From Promethearchaeota archaeon (lineage in GTDB: Archaea; Asgardarchaeota; Lokiarchaeia; Sigynarchaeales; SOKP01), in NCBI GenBank assembly GCA_016839655.1, contig JAEOTW010000206.1:1-21051 (forward strand): a stretch of 21,051 bases of DNA. The letters are read 5' to 3'. Shown here one piece after another: positions 9,138-17,097 of the stretch (the first letter of the stretch is position 1; each line of letters starts with the position of its first letter). Under the pieces are notes generated by a model that had not been told where the DNA came from, did no database searches, and saw only the letters and a list, made by a program, of their open reading frames with translations. The position numbers and the translations under genes were made by a program.

Positions 9138-9631
9138 GACCCATGGCATACTACTGAATTAAAAGAGTTTAAAATATAAGGTTTGTAATTCTCAAATTTA
9201 TCCCCAATTACGGTTGTGTGGATATTAAATAATCTCTCAGTTACATCACAATAAAAAACACAATGTATTCCATTTTCATGGTAAAGTCTTTTTCTAATCA
9301 ATTTATTTCGATGACCGAACCAAAAGGTAATTTCATGGCTCAATAACCAGTCCATATTTTTTTCTGTAACAACAAGACCAATTGCGTTATACACATCTAT
9401 CGAATTTTGAACTTCTTTATAATAAAATAAATTCATTCTATCTTTTTTTTCCCAAATTATTTCCATTTTAGATTCAGGACCCCAAATTTCATCATATTCA
9501 TTTTGAGAATGTAATAGAATAAATCCTTGATTCTCATCACCCTCGTATTCTACTTCTTGAAACCATTTTGGCATTTTATTTAATTTAATTTTACACTCTG
9601 GTTTGTGATATACAAAATAGTTATATTCCAT
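9134..9631 (-). CDS. Hypothetical protein (165 aa)
   Basis: I do not recognise this protein. It is soluble, rich in Tyr, Trp, Phe and Asn, with an alternating pattern that suggests a mainly beta fold. Features that could be checked in homologues are WFQEVEYEGDENQ (residues about 23-35), EIIWEKKDRMN (57-67) and HEITFWFGHRNK (about 99-110). Cysteines are few (C13, C124, C128, C162) and do not form a recognisable metal site. The chosen ATG is directly preceded by ggaaggat, a purine-rich site that is closer than usual. The gene converges on the Trm9-like gene with a four-base overlap of the stop regions. Confidence 0.6.
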   Translation of the reverse strand: MEYNYFVYHKPECKIKLNKMPKWFQEVEYEGDENQGFILLHSQNEYDEIWGPESKMEIIWEKKDRMNLFYYKEVQNSIDVYNAIGLVVTEKNMDWLLSHEITFWFGHRNKLIRKRLYHENGIHCVFYCDVTERLFNIHTTVIGDKFENYKPYILNSFNSVVCHGS

Positions 9632-9774
9632 ATCCTTCCCGTTGTTGTTTGATAATTTAAAAAATAAAATTACATCTAAAATAAATTTAAAATTTATAAA
9701 AGTTCTGTATTAGATTATAAAATTTCAATTAATAGCATAGTTGATATCTTATACAAATATAAAAATGAGATATA

Positions 9775-10368
9775 TTATTTTATTAATGTTTTTCCTTCTT
9801 CAATCCATTTTATAAGTCTTTCTGAAGAGACACCTTTAATTAAGGCAGCTAATTCATCAGGAATTTCTTTAACTAAGTCTTCAACGGTATTAACTCCAAG
9901 TTCATTGAATTTCTTCGCTGTTGCTGCTCCTAAACCTGATAATTCTGTTAATGGAATACCTGCTGGTTTTGGTATTTTTTCTAATTTTCCTACTTTGATA
10001 GGTCTTGGTTTTTCCTTCTTTTTCGGTTTTGGAGCTCGTTTTTCTGGAATAGCTTTTGGTTTTACTGGTTTTTTTACTATTTTTTTCTCTGTTTTAGGTT
10101 TAAATTCTGTTCTCTTTTTCTCTTTTTTAACAAAAGGATCTTTCTTTTTTCCTTTTTTCTTCGGAACTTCAATAGTTTTAAGTTTTTCAATGTTCTCCAG
10201 ATGTGTAGATTTCCTAAAATAATCGATTTTGATATTCAAATCTTTCAGCATCTCTATATTTCTTTCAGCTTGTTTAATTTCACTCAAAGAAAAACCAATC
10301 CCCTCCCTTTTATGACCATCTTTAGAGGGACTTTTCACATCCGCGATGAGTTTTTGTTTGGTCTCCAT
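9775..10368 (-). CDS. eL13 (L13e)-like ribosomal protein with basic linker and C-terminal helix-hairpin-helix domain
   Basis: Residues about 19-65 match the eL13 core pattern: GxGFSLxEIKxA (23-34), then an INIKID-like segment (about 44-50), a basic FRKS (51-54), and LENIEKLK (57-64). In Crenarchaeota and eukaryotes this core reads GRGFSLxELKxAG...GIxVDxRRxxxxxENVxxLK. A long Lys/Pro-rich disordered linker follows (about 66-135). The C-terminus (137-197) has LSGLGAATAKKFNELGVNTVEDL, a helix-hairpin-helix of the kind that binds nucleic acid. eL13 is a large-subunit protein present in eukaryotes and only some archaea. The added HhH domain suggests an extra RNA contact. If the eL13 match is wrong, this is a basic HhH nucleic-acid-binding protein. 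No other ribosomal gene is nearby. The start is ATG. Confidence 0.72.
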   Translation of the reverse strand: METKQKLIADVKSPSKDGHKREGIGFSLSEIKQAERNIEMLKDLNIKIDYFRKSTHLENIEKLKTIEVPKKKGKKKDPFVKKEKKRTEFKPKTEKKIVKKPVKPKAIPEKRAPKPKKKEKPRPIKVGKLEKIPKPAGIPLTELSGLGAATAKKFNELGVNTVEDLVKEIPDELAALIKGVSSERLIKWIEEGKTLIK

Positions 10369-10471
10369 TATTTAATCATCTATCTTTTAAATTGTAATTT
10401 TGATAAACCATTAAAACTTTTATTTTTTTCTATTTAGAGATAGGAAGTAAAAGTTCTTTTTAAAAGATTTT

Positions 10472-11107
10472 TCACATTTTTATTATTTCAAGCTGTTCTA
10501 ATTTTTGCAGGATTGGTATTATCTCTGATTGTTTCTTATTTAAATTTCTTGAAATTTTAAGGGGGGAATTAGATCCAGTGCATTGTAAAGCAACCTTTAA
10601 ATCAAAATTATCAATCATTCCCATAGAAAGAACCTTCTCTAGTACTCCTTTGACAATCAATAATTTTGGAAAGACTTCAGCAATACGTCCTCCAATCGTT
10701 AGATTTTCGATGTCGGCAATTAGAGTTTGAAATCGACTTTTATCCGTTGTAGTCCTAAAATTTTTTAAATCAGATTGATGTTTTTTCCAAAATCGATTCG
10801 CTATTTTGTGAACGACATCCTCTATTTTATCAGAATTATCATCAGCATCTGATATTGAACAAAATAGGATTCTTGATAATGGGTGATAATAAATAAAGAT
10901 TATTGAATCTTCAGATTGAAGAATTCTATCCATCTCATTTACTCTTCTTCCTTTTGTCATAGCTTCTTGAATTACATCAATGGTAGTATTAATCGCGTTA
11001 AAAAATCCTGTTATTATATCATCTTGAACCTTCTTTAGCTCTTTAAAGGTGGATTCTACAAGCGATATCCCATTATCAGCATCAATTAAAAATATCTTAT
11101 AAATCAA
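10472..11107 (-). CDS. Soluble longin/roadblock-like domain protein with winged-helix C-terminus
   Basis: The chain opens with a beta hairpin (MIYKIFLIDADNGISLVES), then a helix (DIITGFFNAINTTIDVIQEA). Two more strands (SIIFIYYHPLSRILFCSIS, about 68-86) and a long helix follow, which is the order of a longin/roadblock-type alpha-beta domain. The last ~45 residues (NSPLKISRNLNKKQSEIIPILQKLEQLEIIK) look like a winged helix. The same two-part layout forms the cytosolic tail of the membrane protein at 1069-4644, so the two are probably homologous modules, one free and one membrane-bound. Longin-like domains commonly bind small GTPases or each other; that role here is inferred. The start is TTG, with a TATA box 27-36 bases upstream and no ribosome binding site, as for a leaderless transcript. 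Confidence 0.65.
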   Translation of the reverse strand: MIYKIFLIDADNGISLVESTFKELKKVQDDIITGFFNAINTTIDVIQEAMTKGRRVNEMDRILQSEDSIIFIYYHPLSRILFCSISDADDNSDKIEDVVHKIANRFWKKHQSDLKNFRTTTDKSRFQTLIADIENLTIGGRIAEVFPKLLIVKGVLEKVLSMGMIDNFDLKVALQCTGSNSPLKISRNLNKKQSEIIPILQKLEQLEIIKM

Positions 11108-11133
11108 GACTGAGAAAAATTAGAAATAATTTA

Positions 11134-11143
11134 GTATATAAAA
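11134..11143 (-). promoter_or_regulatory. TATA box for the soluble longin-like gene
   Basis: Read on the minus strand, tttttatata lies 27-36 bases before the TTG start at 11107. That is the right distance for a leaderless transcript, and no ribosome binding site is visible. Confidence 0.4.
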
Positions 11144-11220
11144 AATATAAAAATTCACCCTTTTATTCTTATTTTACAATTTTTTAATGGTTAAAATTAA
11201 AAATTACTAATATTATTTCT

Positions 11221-11231
11221 AATATAAAATA
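11221..11231 (+). promoter_or_regulatory. TATA box for the transglutaminase-like gene
   Basis: aatataaaata lies 24-34 bases before the ATG at 11255, fitting a leaderless or very short leader. No ribosome binding site precedes the ATG. Confidence 0.4.
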
Positions 11232-11254
11232 CATCTAAATTCTATGATTTTAAG

Positions 11255-12538
11255 ATGAAACCTAAATATACATTCGTGTTTTTATACTTAATTGTTTTTC
11301 CTTCAATTAGTACAATTGGATTATCATTTTTGATAACATCTAATACAAAGATTGTGTATCCTAAGCTTAATGCTCCAATTAATGGTGTTTCTAATTTTCA
11401 GATTGCTCAAAACGTTTCATACCAAGTAGAAATGAATTATACACTAACTCATACTAAAATAGCGCATCAAGATTATTACTTTAAAGTAGCTAGATTGAAT
11501 GATCGCCAACCAACTTCACCATTAACTCCTTTCTGCCCTCCTTATCAATCTCTTGAGAGTTTTGAGAGTAACATTACAGGATGGGATGTTATTGAAGAAG
11601 GTTTTGTAGATAAATTCAACAATACTTATGATTTATTTAATTCCACTCTATATCAAGATGATGAAATAACTCTGAACTACAAATATAATATAACCTTGAA
11701 TGACATCTATTTTACTGATATTGATAGTGATGATATAGGAACTTATAATCCTGGTGATGAAATACATTCTTTATATAATGTAACTGAAATATATTATAAT
11801 TGTAGCCATCCAGATTTAATAGCACGCTCAAATGATATTGTGGGATCATTAACTAACCCTATTGATAAGGCAAGTGAGATCTTTAATTGGATTGCTGTAA
11901 ATATTGAATATGAAGAACAGGCTCTAGAAATTGGAGCATATCAAGCATATATTCAGAGAAAAGGAGATTGTTCAGATATTTCAGATCTGATGATTACACT
12001 TTTAAGAATTCAGAGCATACCGGCAAGAAAAGTTACTGGGTTTTTGATTAGTAGATATCCTTCACATCGTCCTGCGGTTGATAATGAATATCTATTCGAC
12101 CTTAATTATGTAGGAGCAACACAAACTCAATCATTTACAAATAAAATTTTAGGTCATGCATGGGTTGAGTATTATGTTCCTGATATCGGGTGGATAGCAT
12201 GTGACCCTACATGGAAAGAGGGATACTTTAACGGTATAGACTTTCTCCGTTTTAATTTAAACGTGGGTGCTTGGTTTTTCCTACCCGGAGCAACCCCACC
12301 ATTTAATTATATCTCTGAATTTCCTATAGGGCCTTCACCAGTATGTAGTGATCATACTGCATATAACGAACAGTTTACAATTGAGGTAACAGTAATTGAA
12401 ACAAATCTCAGACCTCCTAATGAATTACCTATACTATTTGTTATCTTTACAATAGTAGGAGTAGGCGCAGTAACAACTTTAATGTTTCTACTCAGACGAA
12501 GAGGAGGCAAGAAGTTAATTCCCTACTACGATAAATAA
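11255..12538 (+). CDS. Membrane-anchored extracellular transglutaminase-like (papain-fold) protein
   Basis: Hydrophobic residues about 6-27 form a signal peptide. The ectodomain carries many N-x-S/T sequons. The transglutaminase-like core spans about residues 200-325 with a visible triad: C239 (RKGDCSDIS), H301 (GHAWVEYY) and D317 (WIACDPTW). Spacing and surrounding residues are typical of the transglut_core family. A C-terminal span (about 391-413) and a basic tail (LLRRRGGKK) anchor it, with the catalytic domain outside. Archaeal and bacterial members are mostly proteases or peptide/isopeptide-acting enzymes rather than true cross-linkers, so I infer a surface protease or amidase. The gene is monocistronic, convergent with the GTPase gene, and ends at a strong T-tract. 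Confidence 0.88.
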   Translation: MKPKYTFVFLYLIVFPSISTIGLSFLITSNTKIVYPKLNAPINGVSNFQIAQNVSYQVEMNYTLTHTKIAHQDYYFKVARLNDRQPTSPLTPFCPPYQSLESFESNITGWDVIEEGFVDKFNNTYDLFNSTLYQDDEITLNYKYNITLNDIYFTDIDSDDIGTYNPGDEIHSLYNVTEIYYNCSHPDLIARSNDIVGSLTNPIDKASEIFNWIAVNIEYEEQALEIGAYQAYIQRKGDCSDISDLMITLLRIQSIPARKVTGFLISRYPSHRPAVDNEYLFDLNYVGATQTQSFTNKILGHAWVEYYVPDIGWIACDPTWKEGYFNGIDFLRFNLNVGAWFFLPGATPPFNYISEFPIGPSPVCSDHTAYNEQFTIEVTVIETNLRPPNELPILFVIFTIVGVGAVTTLMFLLRRRGGKKLIPYYDK

Positions 12539-12554
12539 AATTCTTTATTTTCTA

Positions 12555-12564
12555 TTTTTTTTTT
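12555..12564 (+). terminator. Poly-T terminator of the transglutaminase-like gene
   Basis: A run of ten T begins 17 bases after the stop codon at 12538 and abuts the stop of the convergent GTPase gene. A coding-strand T-tract is a typical archaeal intrinsic terminator. Confidence 0.5.
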
Positions 12565-14026
12565 AAATATATGTATGAATTAAATCAATAAGATTTTTAG
12601 AGAATTCTGGTAGATTTTTTTCAATTCTTTCAATTTCTAAAGACTTTTCTAAAAATAATAAGAGATACAAATTATATTTTTCAATTGTAATTTTTTTAAA
12701 AATCACTTTTTTGGACTCATCAGCTATCCCAGAGGATACAATAAAATCTTGGTCAAGCAATTTAAATTCTTCGAAAGTTTTATACAGATTTTTATAGTAT
12801 GGAGCAATTATCTCAAATAATTTACCGGAAATATCTGTTTTAGAGAAGTTGGATAAGATTAACCCGTTTTCGTTAAGTAGTAAAATTGCATCTGAATTAG
12901 TTTTTTTCGCAAATTTTTTCAATTGATTTCTAAACAACTCACGATTAGGGCTTAATTGAGATAATCCAAAGGAGTATGCTGAAATAAGGCTCCAATGGTC
13001 AAAAATGGTTGTTTGAAATATCTTAATAAAAAATCTATCTGAATTTTCCTTAGTTGAATCGGCTATTATTTCCAAACTTTTAAAAATCTCTTCAGAACCT
13101 TTTAGATCTGGGTCAAATTTATTAAGACAAAAAACAATAGGGGGAAATTCATCTAATTCAATTAAGATTTTCAAAATCTTGCTAAATAAACCAAGTGCTT
13201 CATCTAATCTATCTACATCTTGAATATCAATAAAAAAAAACATTAAATCTATATTATATAAATAAACTTCACTTTGCTCCAAATATCTCTCTCTATACTG
13301 CTTCTGACCTCCTAAGTCCCATATCGATATAAGGGAATTTTGCTCATCGAAAATATTTTCCTCTGTCCTTTCAACGCCTTTAGTCGGCATAGATTTTATA
13401 ATTTCAGAATATTTCCTTTTTATCCCATGCATAAAGCTTGTTTTTCCTGCTCTATCTAATCCAGTTAGTAATATTTTCAATTGACGTTTTGTAGAAAAAG
13501 GATCTTTTAATTCCTTAGTGAAATCGATAAGCTCATCTCGTAGTTCATCAATAATTATTTCTCTTTCATCTTGGTTTTTATTGTACTGGATTTGAGTAGC
13601 TGCTTTATCCATAATAACTCTTAAGTACTTCATATTTTCATAAAAAAATACTTTGTTATTCTCATCAATTAATACTGTTATTGTTGCTGCTAAAGCTTTA
13701 CCTCGGGCCTTATCATCTGGTATTAAGAAAAAATAAGTTAATCCATTTAATTTTAAGTCAGGAAAAGGAAGTATTCCAAAATAATTAACTCCTTCTGTTC
13801 CTATTCCATCTTGATAAGTGGCGTCTCCCATTAATAAACTAATTGTTTTCATAGCAATTAAAAGCCCAGCTTGTTCATCCAAATCAGCAGGCCAAAAGAT
13901 TTTTGGTGAAGGTCCATTTTCATCAAATATACTTAAGACCACAGCGTTGATTATATTTAATTTGCTATCTGTAGTTTTTTGCGTTGTTGGCTTCTGCTTT
14001 TTTTGTTTTTCTTTCGTTTTTGTCAA
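12563..14026 (-). CDS. Longin-like / Rag-Arf-type GTPase / roadblock fusion protein
   Basis: The numbering assumes a TTG start at 14026 (487 aa). A short Lys/Gln-rich tail leads into a longin-like alpha-beta domain (about 22-147: AVVLSIFDENGPSPKIFWP, then YFGILPFPD and YFFLIPDD). A helical linker joins the GTPase (about 180-360). Its motifs are the P-loop GLDRAGKTS (189-197), switch I with T215 (PTKG), switch II WDLGGQ (236-241, with the catalytic-position Gln kept) and NKFD (302-305). It continues as FFIKIFQTTIFD...LSPNRELF, very like the RagA/Gtr pattern TSIWDE...LIPNVQQLE. As in Rag proteins, this leads straight into a roadblock-type domain (about 361-487: KKFAKKTNSDAILLLNENG). Rag GTPases dimerise through this domain and dock on roadblock scaffolds in TORC1 signalling. 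The fused N-terminal longin domain is extra. Its role is inferred. Confidence 0.85.
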   Translation of the reverse strand: MTKTKEKQKKQKPTTQKTTDSKLNIINAVVLSIFDENGPSPKIFWPADLDEQAGLLIAMKTISLLMGDATYQDGIGTEGVNYFGILPFPDLKLNGLTYFFLIPDDKARGKALAATITVLIDENNKVFFYENMKYLRVIMDKAATQIQYNKNQDEREIIIDELRDELIDFTKELKDPFSTKRQLKILLTGLDRAGKTSFMHGIKRKYSEIIKSMPTKGVERTEENIFDEQNSLISIWDLGGQKQYRERYLEQSEVYLYNIDLMFFFIDIQDVDRLDEALGLFSKILKILIELDEFPPIVFCLNKFDPDLKGSEEIFKSLEIIADSTKENSDRFFIKIFQTTIFDHWSLISAYSFGLSQLSPNRELFRNQLKKFAKKTNSDAILLLNENGLILSNFSKTDISGKLFEIIAPYYKNLYKTFEEFKLLDQDFIVSSGIADESKKVIFKKITIEKYNLYLLLFLEKSLEIERIEKNLPEFSKNLIDLIHTYI

Positions 14027-14031
14027 ATAAC

Positions 14032-14038
14032 CCACCTT
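14032..14038 (-). promoter_or_regulatory. Shine-Dalgarno site deciding the GTPase start
   Basis: Read on the minus strand, aaggtgg ends five bases before a TTG at 14026. A GTG three codons upstream (14035) lies inside this site and has no ribosome binding sequence of its own, so TTG is the more likely start. Confidence 0.5.
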
Positions 14039-14142
14039 AATTTTTCAGATATTCTTATCTTATTAGGAATTAATAGATTTATAATTTTAAAATATTATAA
14101 AATCCTAATATTACTTCACTATTATCAAGAAAGTCATTCTTA

Positions 14143-14172
14143 TTAAATACTTTTTTTACTAAGTATTTAATT
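14143..14172 (-). terminator. Stem-loop immediately after the NrdD-like gene
   Basis: A perfect 11-bp inverted repeat (attaaatactt / aagtatttaat) with an 8-base loop sits two bases beyond the stop codon at 14175. It could be a 3' end hairpin for the NrdD-like transcript or a processing signal between this gene and the downstream GTPase. It is not followed by a T-run on the coding strand, so it is not a classical intrinsic terminator. AT-rich DNA can give such a palindrome by chance. Confidence 0.35.
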
Positions 14173-14174
14173 TC

Positions 14175-15977
14175 TTAAACAATAAATTTCAAATTTGATA
14201 TCTTTGATTCTTCAAAAATTTTTCTCATGAATTCTTCAATATTGAGTTTGCTTCTTTGTAAATCTTTAAAGGAAATATATGTTATTGCTCCTTCATGTAT
14301 GAATTTATGAAAAGACTCTTGAGTTTTCACTCTATCTAATAAATTGACTTCTACATCTTCACGGAAATGAACAGAGTTGGTATATTTATCATCATTAGAT
14401 ACTAATCTTACCTCTTTTGGAAAGTTTTTTGAATCTAACCGAGTGAATCTGTTTATAGCCCTTTCAGAGAGATTTTCACTAGTTATAAATTTCTTATTAT
14501 GTTTCTCTGATAACTCCTGACAAACAAGATTGATATTTTTCAAGATCTTTTTACCGAGCTCAACGCTTTCTAAGTTTTCATGAAGATAATAATTAGTTAA
14601 ATATTTAGTTGCTTCATTTAATCCTACTATACTTATCGATAAACCTTGGTTTTCTAATTTGAAAATGGGTTCTCCATCAATAACACTCCCACAAAGTGGT
14701 AAATTTTTTGAATTAATTCTTTTCTTTATTATCTCCACTTTTTCAAGCAAAATATTTGAGCATAAAATTAATTTTGATCTTAATAATTCTAAGAATTTAT
14801 CCTCATCTTTAGACATGAAGGCATATCTGGGTAAATTAAGGCTTATATTTTGAAGTATACCATAATTATGAAATTTCTCTTTAAAGGGATATTCTAAATT
14901 TTCAAATATATAAGAGTTAGGACGAATATTTAATAAATAAGAGGAAAGTATCAATTCAGTATCATCCCCGCAGTTTGGGAATATCTCTTTAATTGAATTT
15001 ATGAATTTCGAATCCATCAAAATGTAGTGTTTTGGTAATGAAAGAAGTGGATATTTCTTTATAATTGCTTTTAAGCTTAGTAGAAAAGCCTTAAAAAAAA
15101 GATTACATTGTTTATTATAATTTCCATATATACCCTTGATTTTCCCCCCAGAAATTATTGCGGGAGTCTCTTTAAGTCCATTAAAAATAGAAAACGATGA
15201 TAAAATTGATATTGGGGGTACTTTTCGTCCGAATGTGAGTGGTAATAGATTGTTTTTATATATGAAACTCTGAATTTCTTTAATAACTTCTTCTATCGTT
15301 AAATTATTTAGATATGGGCTTAAGAAATTACTGATAAGAAGTAAGCTTTGGGGTCCATAAAACTCATTTTGTACTAATTCTAACCATTTATTCATTTGAA
15401 ATAGTGCAGATTTAAGGGTTAAGGCTGGTTTATATTTATAATACCCCTTCAAATCACCAATAGGTGGAATTCCATGTTTTAAGACAAGTCTGGGGTCCCA
15501 AATTTGATTAAATGGTCTTAAAACAAAATAATTTAATCCATTAATATGGATATCACCCGCGAGATGAGCTTTTGATTCTTCATTTTTTAGAATTCTGAGA
15601 TGTGCATATTCCTCAGCTATTTGATTTGCTGCCCAATGATGGATTTTTTCTGGATTTATCCATTTATCCTGCTTATTAATTGATCCAATTTCAAGGATTT
15701 CTTCATAATCCATTAATGGCATTCCTATTCTTGTGTATAATTTACGCTCATTTTCAAAATGTTGTTCAGAAAGAATTGAACACACAATTTCTCTAATATG
15801 AGGTCCAGATAGAAATTTAATCCCCGAACTAATAATTCTTCTAACAACCAATTCTGTTATGTGCTTAGTATCTTCTTCACTCATGCCTGTCTCTTTTAAA
15901 ATGCTATCATATATCTTTGATGGATCAAATTCTGCAATGTTTCCTTCAGTTCTGAATACTTTTGGTAATAAGTCCAT
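14175..15977 (-). CDS. NrdD-like (class III ribonucleotide reductase) protein lacking catalytic Cys and glycyl-radical domain
   Basis: An N-terminal ATP cone (about 5-95: VFRTEGNIAEFDPSKI) precedes an NrdD-type barrel. Family landmarks are AGDIHINGLNYF with RPFNQIWDPR (140-163), ILQNISLNLPRYAF (374-387) and the ISIVGLNEATK segment (448-458), followed by YTNSVHF. Active archaeal NrdD is about 700 aa or more. It ends with a zinc-binding cysteine domain and a glycyl-radical motif (RVxGY). This protein stops at 600 aa, exactly where that domain should begin, and no frame of the next 140 bases supplies it. Where active enzymes, as I recall them, have MCCRLRL before the NLPR strand, this one has LSSYLLN (S345, S346). 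The QTNFAGGQG segment is also changed (QNEFYGPQS, about 203-211). I infer a pseudoenzyme that may still bind nucleotides. taagga lies six bases before the ATG. Confidence 0.8.
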   Translation of the reverse strand: MDLLPKVFRTEGNIAEFDPSKIYDSILKETGMSEEDTKHITELVVRRIISSGIKFLSGPHIREIVCSILSEQHFENERKLYTRIGMPLMDYEEILEIGSINKQDKWINPEKIHHWAANQIAEEYAHLRILKNEESKAHLAGDIHINGLNYFVLRPFNQIWDPRLVLKHGIPPIGDLKGYYKYKPALTLKSALFQMNKWLELVQNEFYGPQSLLLISNFLSPYLNNLTIEEVIKEIQSFIYKNNLLPLTFGRKVPPISILSSFSIFNGLKETPAIISGGKIKGIYGNYNKQCNLFFKAFLLSLKAIIKKYPLLSLPKHYILMDSKFINSIKEIFPNCGDDTELILSSYLLNIRPNSYIFENLEYPFKEKFHNYGILQNISLNLPRYAFMSKDEDKFLELLRSKLILCSNILLEKVEIIKKRINSKNLPLCGSVIDGEPIFKLENQGLSISIVGLNEATKYLTNYYLHENLESVELGKKILKNINLVCQELSEKHNKKFITSENLSERAINRFTRLDSKNFPKEVRLVSNDDKYTNSVHFREDVEVNLLDRVKTQESFHKFIHEGAITYISFKDLQRSKLNIEEFMRKIFEESKISNLKFIV

Positions 15978-16023
15978 AATTATTCCTTAAGGGAGTCTTA
16001 ATTTAAAATGTAAAAGTTCCATT

Positions 16024-16038
16024 GAGATATTATATCTC
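16024..16038. promoter_or_regulatory. Palindrome upstream of the NrdD-like gene (possible operator)
   Basis: gagatat-t-atatctc is a perfect 7-bp inverted repeat, 47-61 bases before the NrdD-like start. It lies just upstream of a TATA-like stretch (minus strand ttttaaat, about 16003-16010). The position suits a transcription-factor site. The rest of the 15978-16271 gap holds no gene that I can support. Palindromes this short are frequent in AT-rich DNA. Confidence 0.2.
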
Positions 16039-16261
16039 GAAAGCTTAAAAAAAAAAATTATTAACTGATTAAATTCAAAAATTCTGGTCCAATTATTTAT
16101 GAACTGAGCAATAGATAAATATTCTGTAGAAAACTTCAATTTTTGTCGTTATCATCAATGATTTTTATTAAATTTATGATTAAAAAATACTCTATTTTTC
16201 ATTTCCTAATGATTTATTAGAATTCTTTTAGTCTCACTATCTTATTTTAATACAACAACTA

Positions 16262-16279
16262 ATATTCATTAATGAATAT
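16262..16279. promoter_or_regulatory. 18-bp perfect palindrome spanning the nuclease start codon
   Basis: atattcatt/aatgaatat is a perfect 18-bp palindrome that contains the ATG at 16272. It could be a repressor site or an RNA structure limiting translation. It may also be chance, as roughly one such palindrome is expected in 21 kb of DNA this AT-rich. Confidence 0.3.
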
Positions 16280-17066
16280 CAATTCTCAGAATGCCTTAAA
16301 CCAGTTTTATACGGAAATCTATTTTATCTTAAAAAAAACTGATCCTAAAGTTACCGAAGTTTGGTGTGAGAACTCAGAAATTCCATGCTTTAACAAATGG
16401 ACAATTTATGAAATAAGAGACTTTTTAACTAATTTTGATTTTGTATCGCTTCAGAAAGGAAATTATCAACATTATATAGTAATTAATAAAATTTTGTTTA
16501 TTATAAACACAATTAATACTTTAGCATTAGATATAAGAACTTTATCTGAATTAATAAATTATGATGCATTTGAAGGTCTAGTTAGTGAGATCCTTAGTAA
16601 AAATAATTATTTTACTATAAAAAACTTCAGATTTTCTGATAGGTCTAATTTTAAATCAGTAACAGCTCAAAAAAAATATGAAATTGATATTGTAGGAATC
16701 AATTCAAAATATGTGCTCCTTATTGATGCAAAACAGTGGAAACGGAAAGATTCATTTAGTGCAATAAATAAAGCGGCAGATTTACAATACAGAAGGGCAC
16801 TCGCACTAAAAAAAAATCCTGAAGTTTTTTCAAGAATTATCCAGGATTTATTAGGTACAAAAATAGACCTAAAAAAGAGATTACCATTATTATTAGTACC
16901 AATGATGGTAACTTTAGAAGATAATAGCTATAAAATAAATAGTAATCAAATACCTCTAGTTTCAATCTATGAATTGAACTCATTTCTAAATGAATTGAAT
17001 AAAAATTTAGCTTATTTTAGAATTGTAAAAATTAGCAAATTAAGTATACAAAAGAAGCTGTTTTGA
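16272..17066 (+). CDS. PD-(D/E)XK nuclease-like protein (restriction-endonuclease fold)
   Basis: The C-terminal two thirds has the PD-(D/E)XK core order. E101 (FEGLVSEIL) lies in the first helix and D139 (YEIDIVG) in the next strand. D152-A-K154 (LLIDAKQWK) lies in the following strand, and Q172 (LQYRRA) in the next helix. This D...DxK pattern is typical of Mrr-like and related archaeal nucleases. Residues 1-90 are an extra, unrecognised helical region. The protein should cut or repair DNA; no methyltransferase or specificity subunit is adjacent, so it is not part of a standard restriction-modification pair. It stands alone on the plus strand between two minus-strand genes, with its ATG inside a perfect palindrome. 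The motif residues are intact, so activity is plausible. Confidence 0.78.
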   Translation: MNINSQNALNQFYTEIYFILKKTDPKVTEVWCENSEIPCFNKWTIYEIRDFLTNFDFVSLQKGNYQHYIVINKILFIINTINTLALDIRTLSELINYDAFEGLVSEILSKNNYFTIKNFRFSDRSNFKSVTAQKKYEIDIVGINSKYVLLIDAKQWKRKDSFSAINKAADLQYRRALALKKNPEVFSRIIQDLLGTKIDLKKRLPLLLVPMMVTLEDNSYKINSNQIPLVSIYELNSFLNELNKNLAYFRIVKISKLSIQKKLF

Positions 17067-17097
17067 AAACAACTTTTATTGCTTGGAAATACATTAT

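Noticed and set aside
9905..10437. Open frames on the plus strand opposite the eL13-like gene
   Set aside because: They are antisense shadows of a Lys/Pro-rich coding sequence, giving Phe/Gly/Ser-rich translations without recognisable domains.
14036..14174. Possible continuation of NrdD (zinc and glycyl-radical domain) by frameshift
   Set aside because: All minus-strand frames after the stop were read; none contains a CxxC pair or an RVxGY-like motif.
16272..17066. Restriction-modification system
   Set aside because: No DNA methyltransferase or specificity subunit is adjacent; the methyltransferase at 8397 is of tRNA (Trm9) type.
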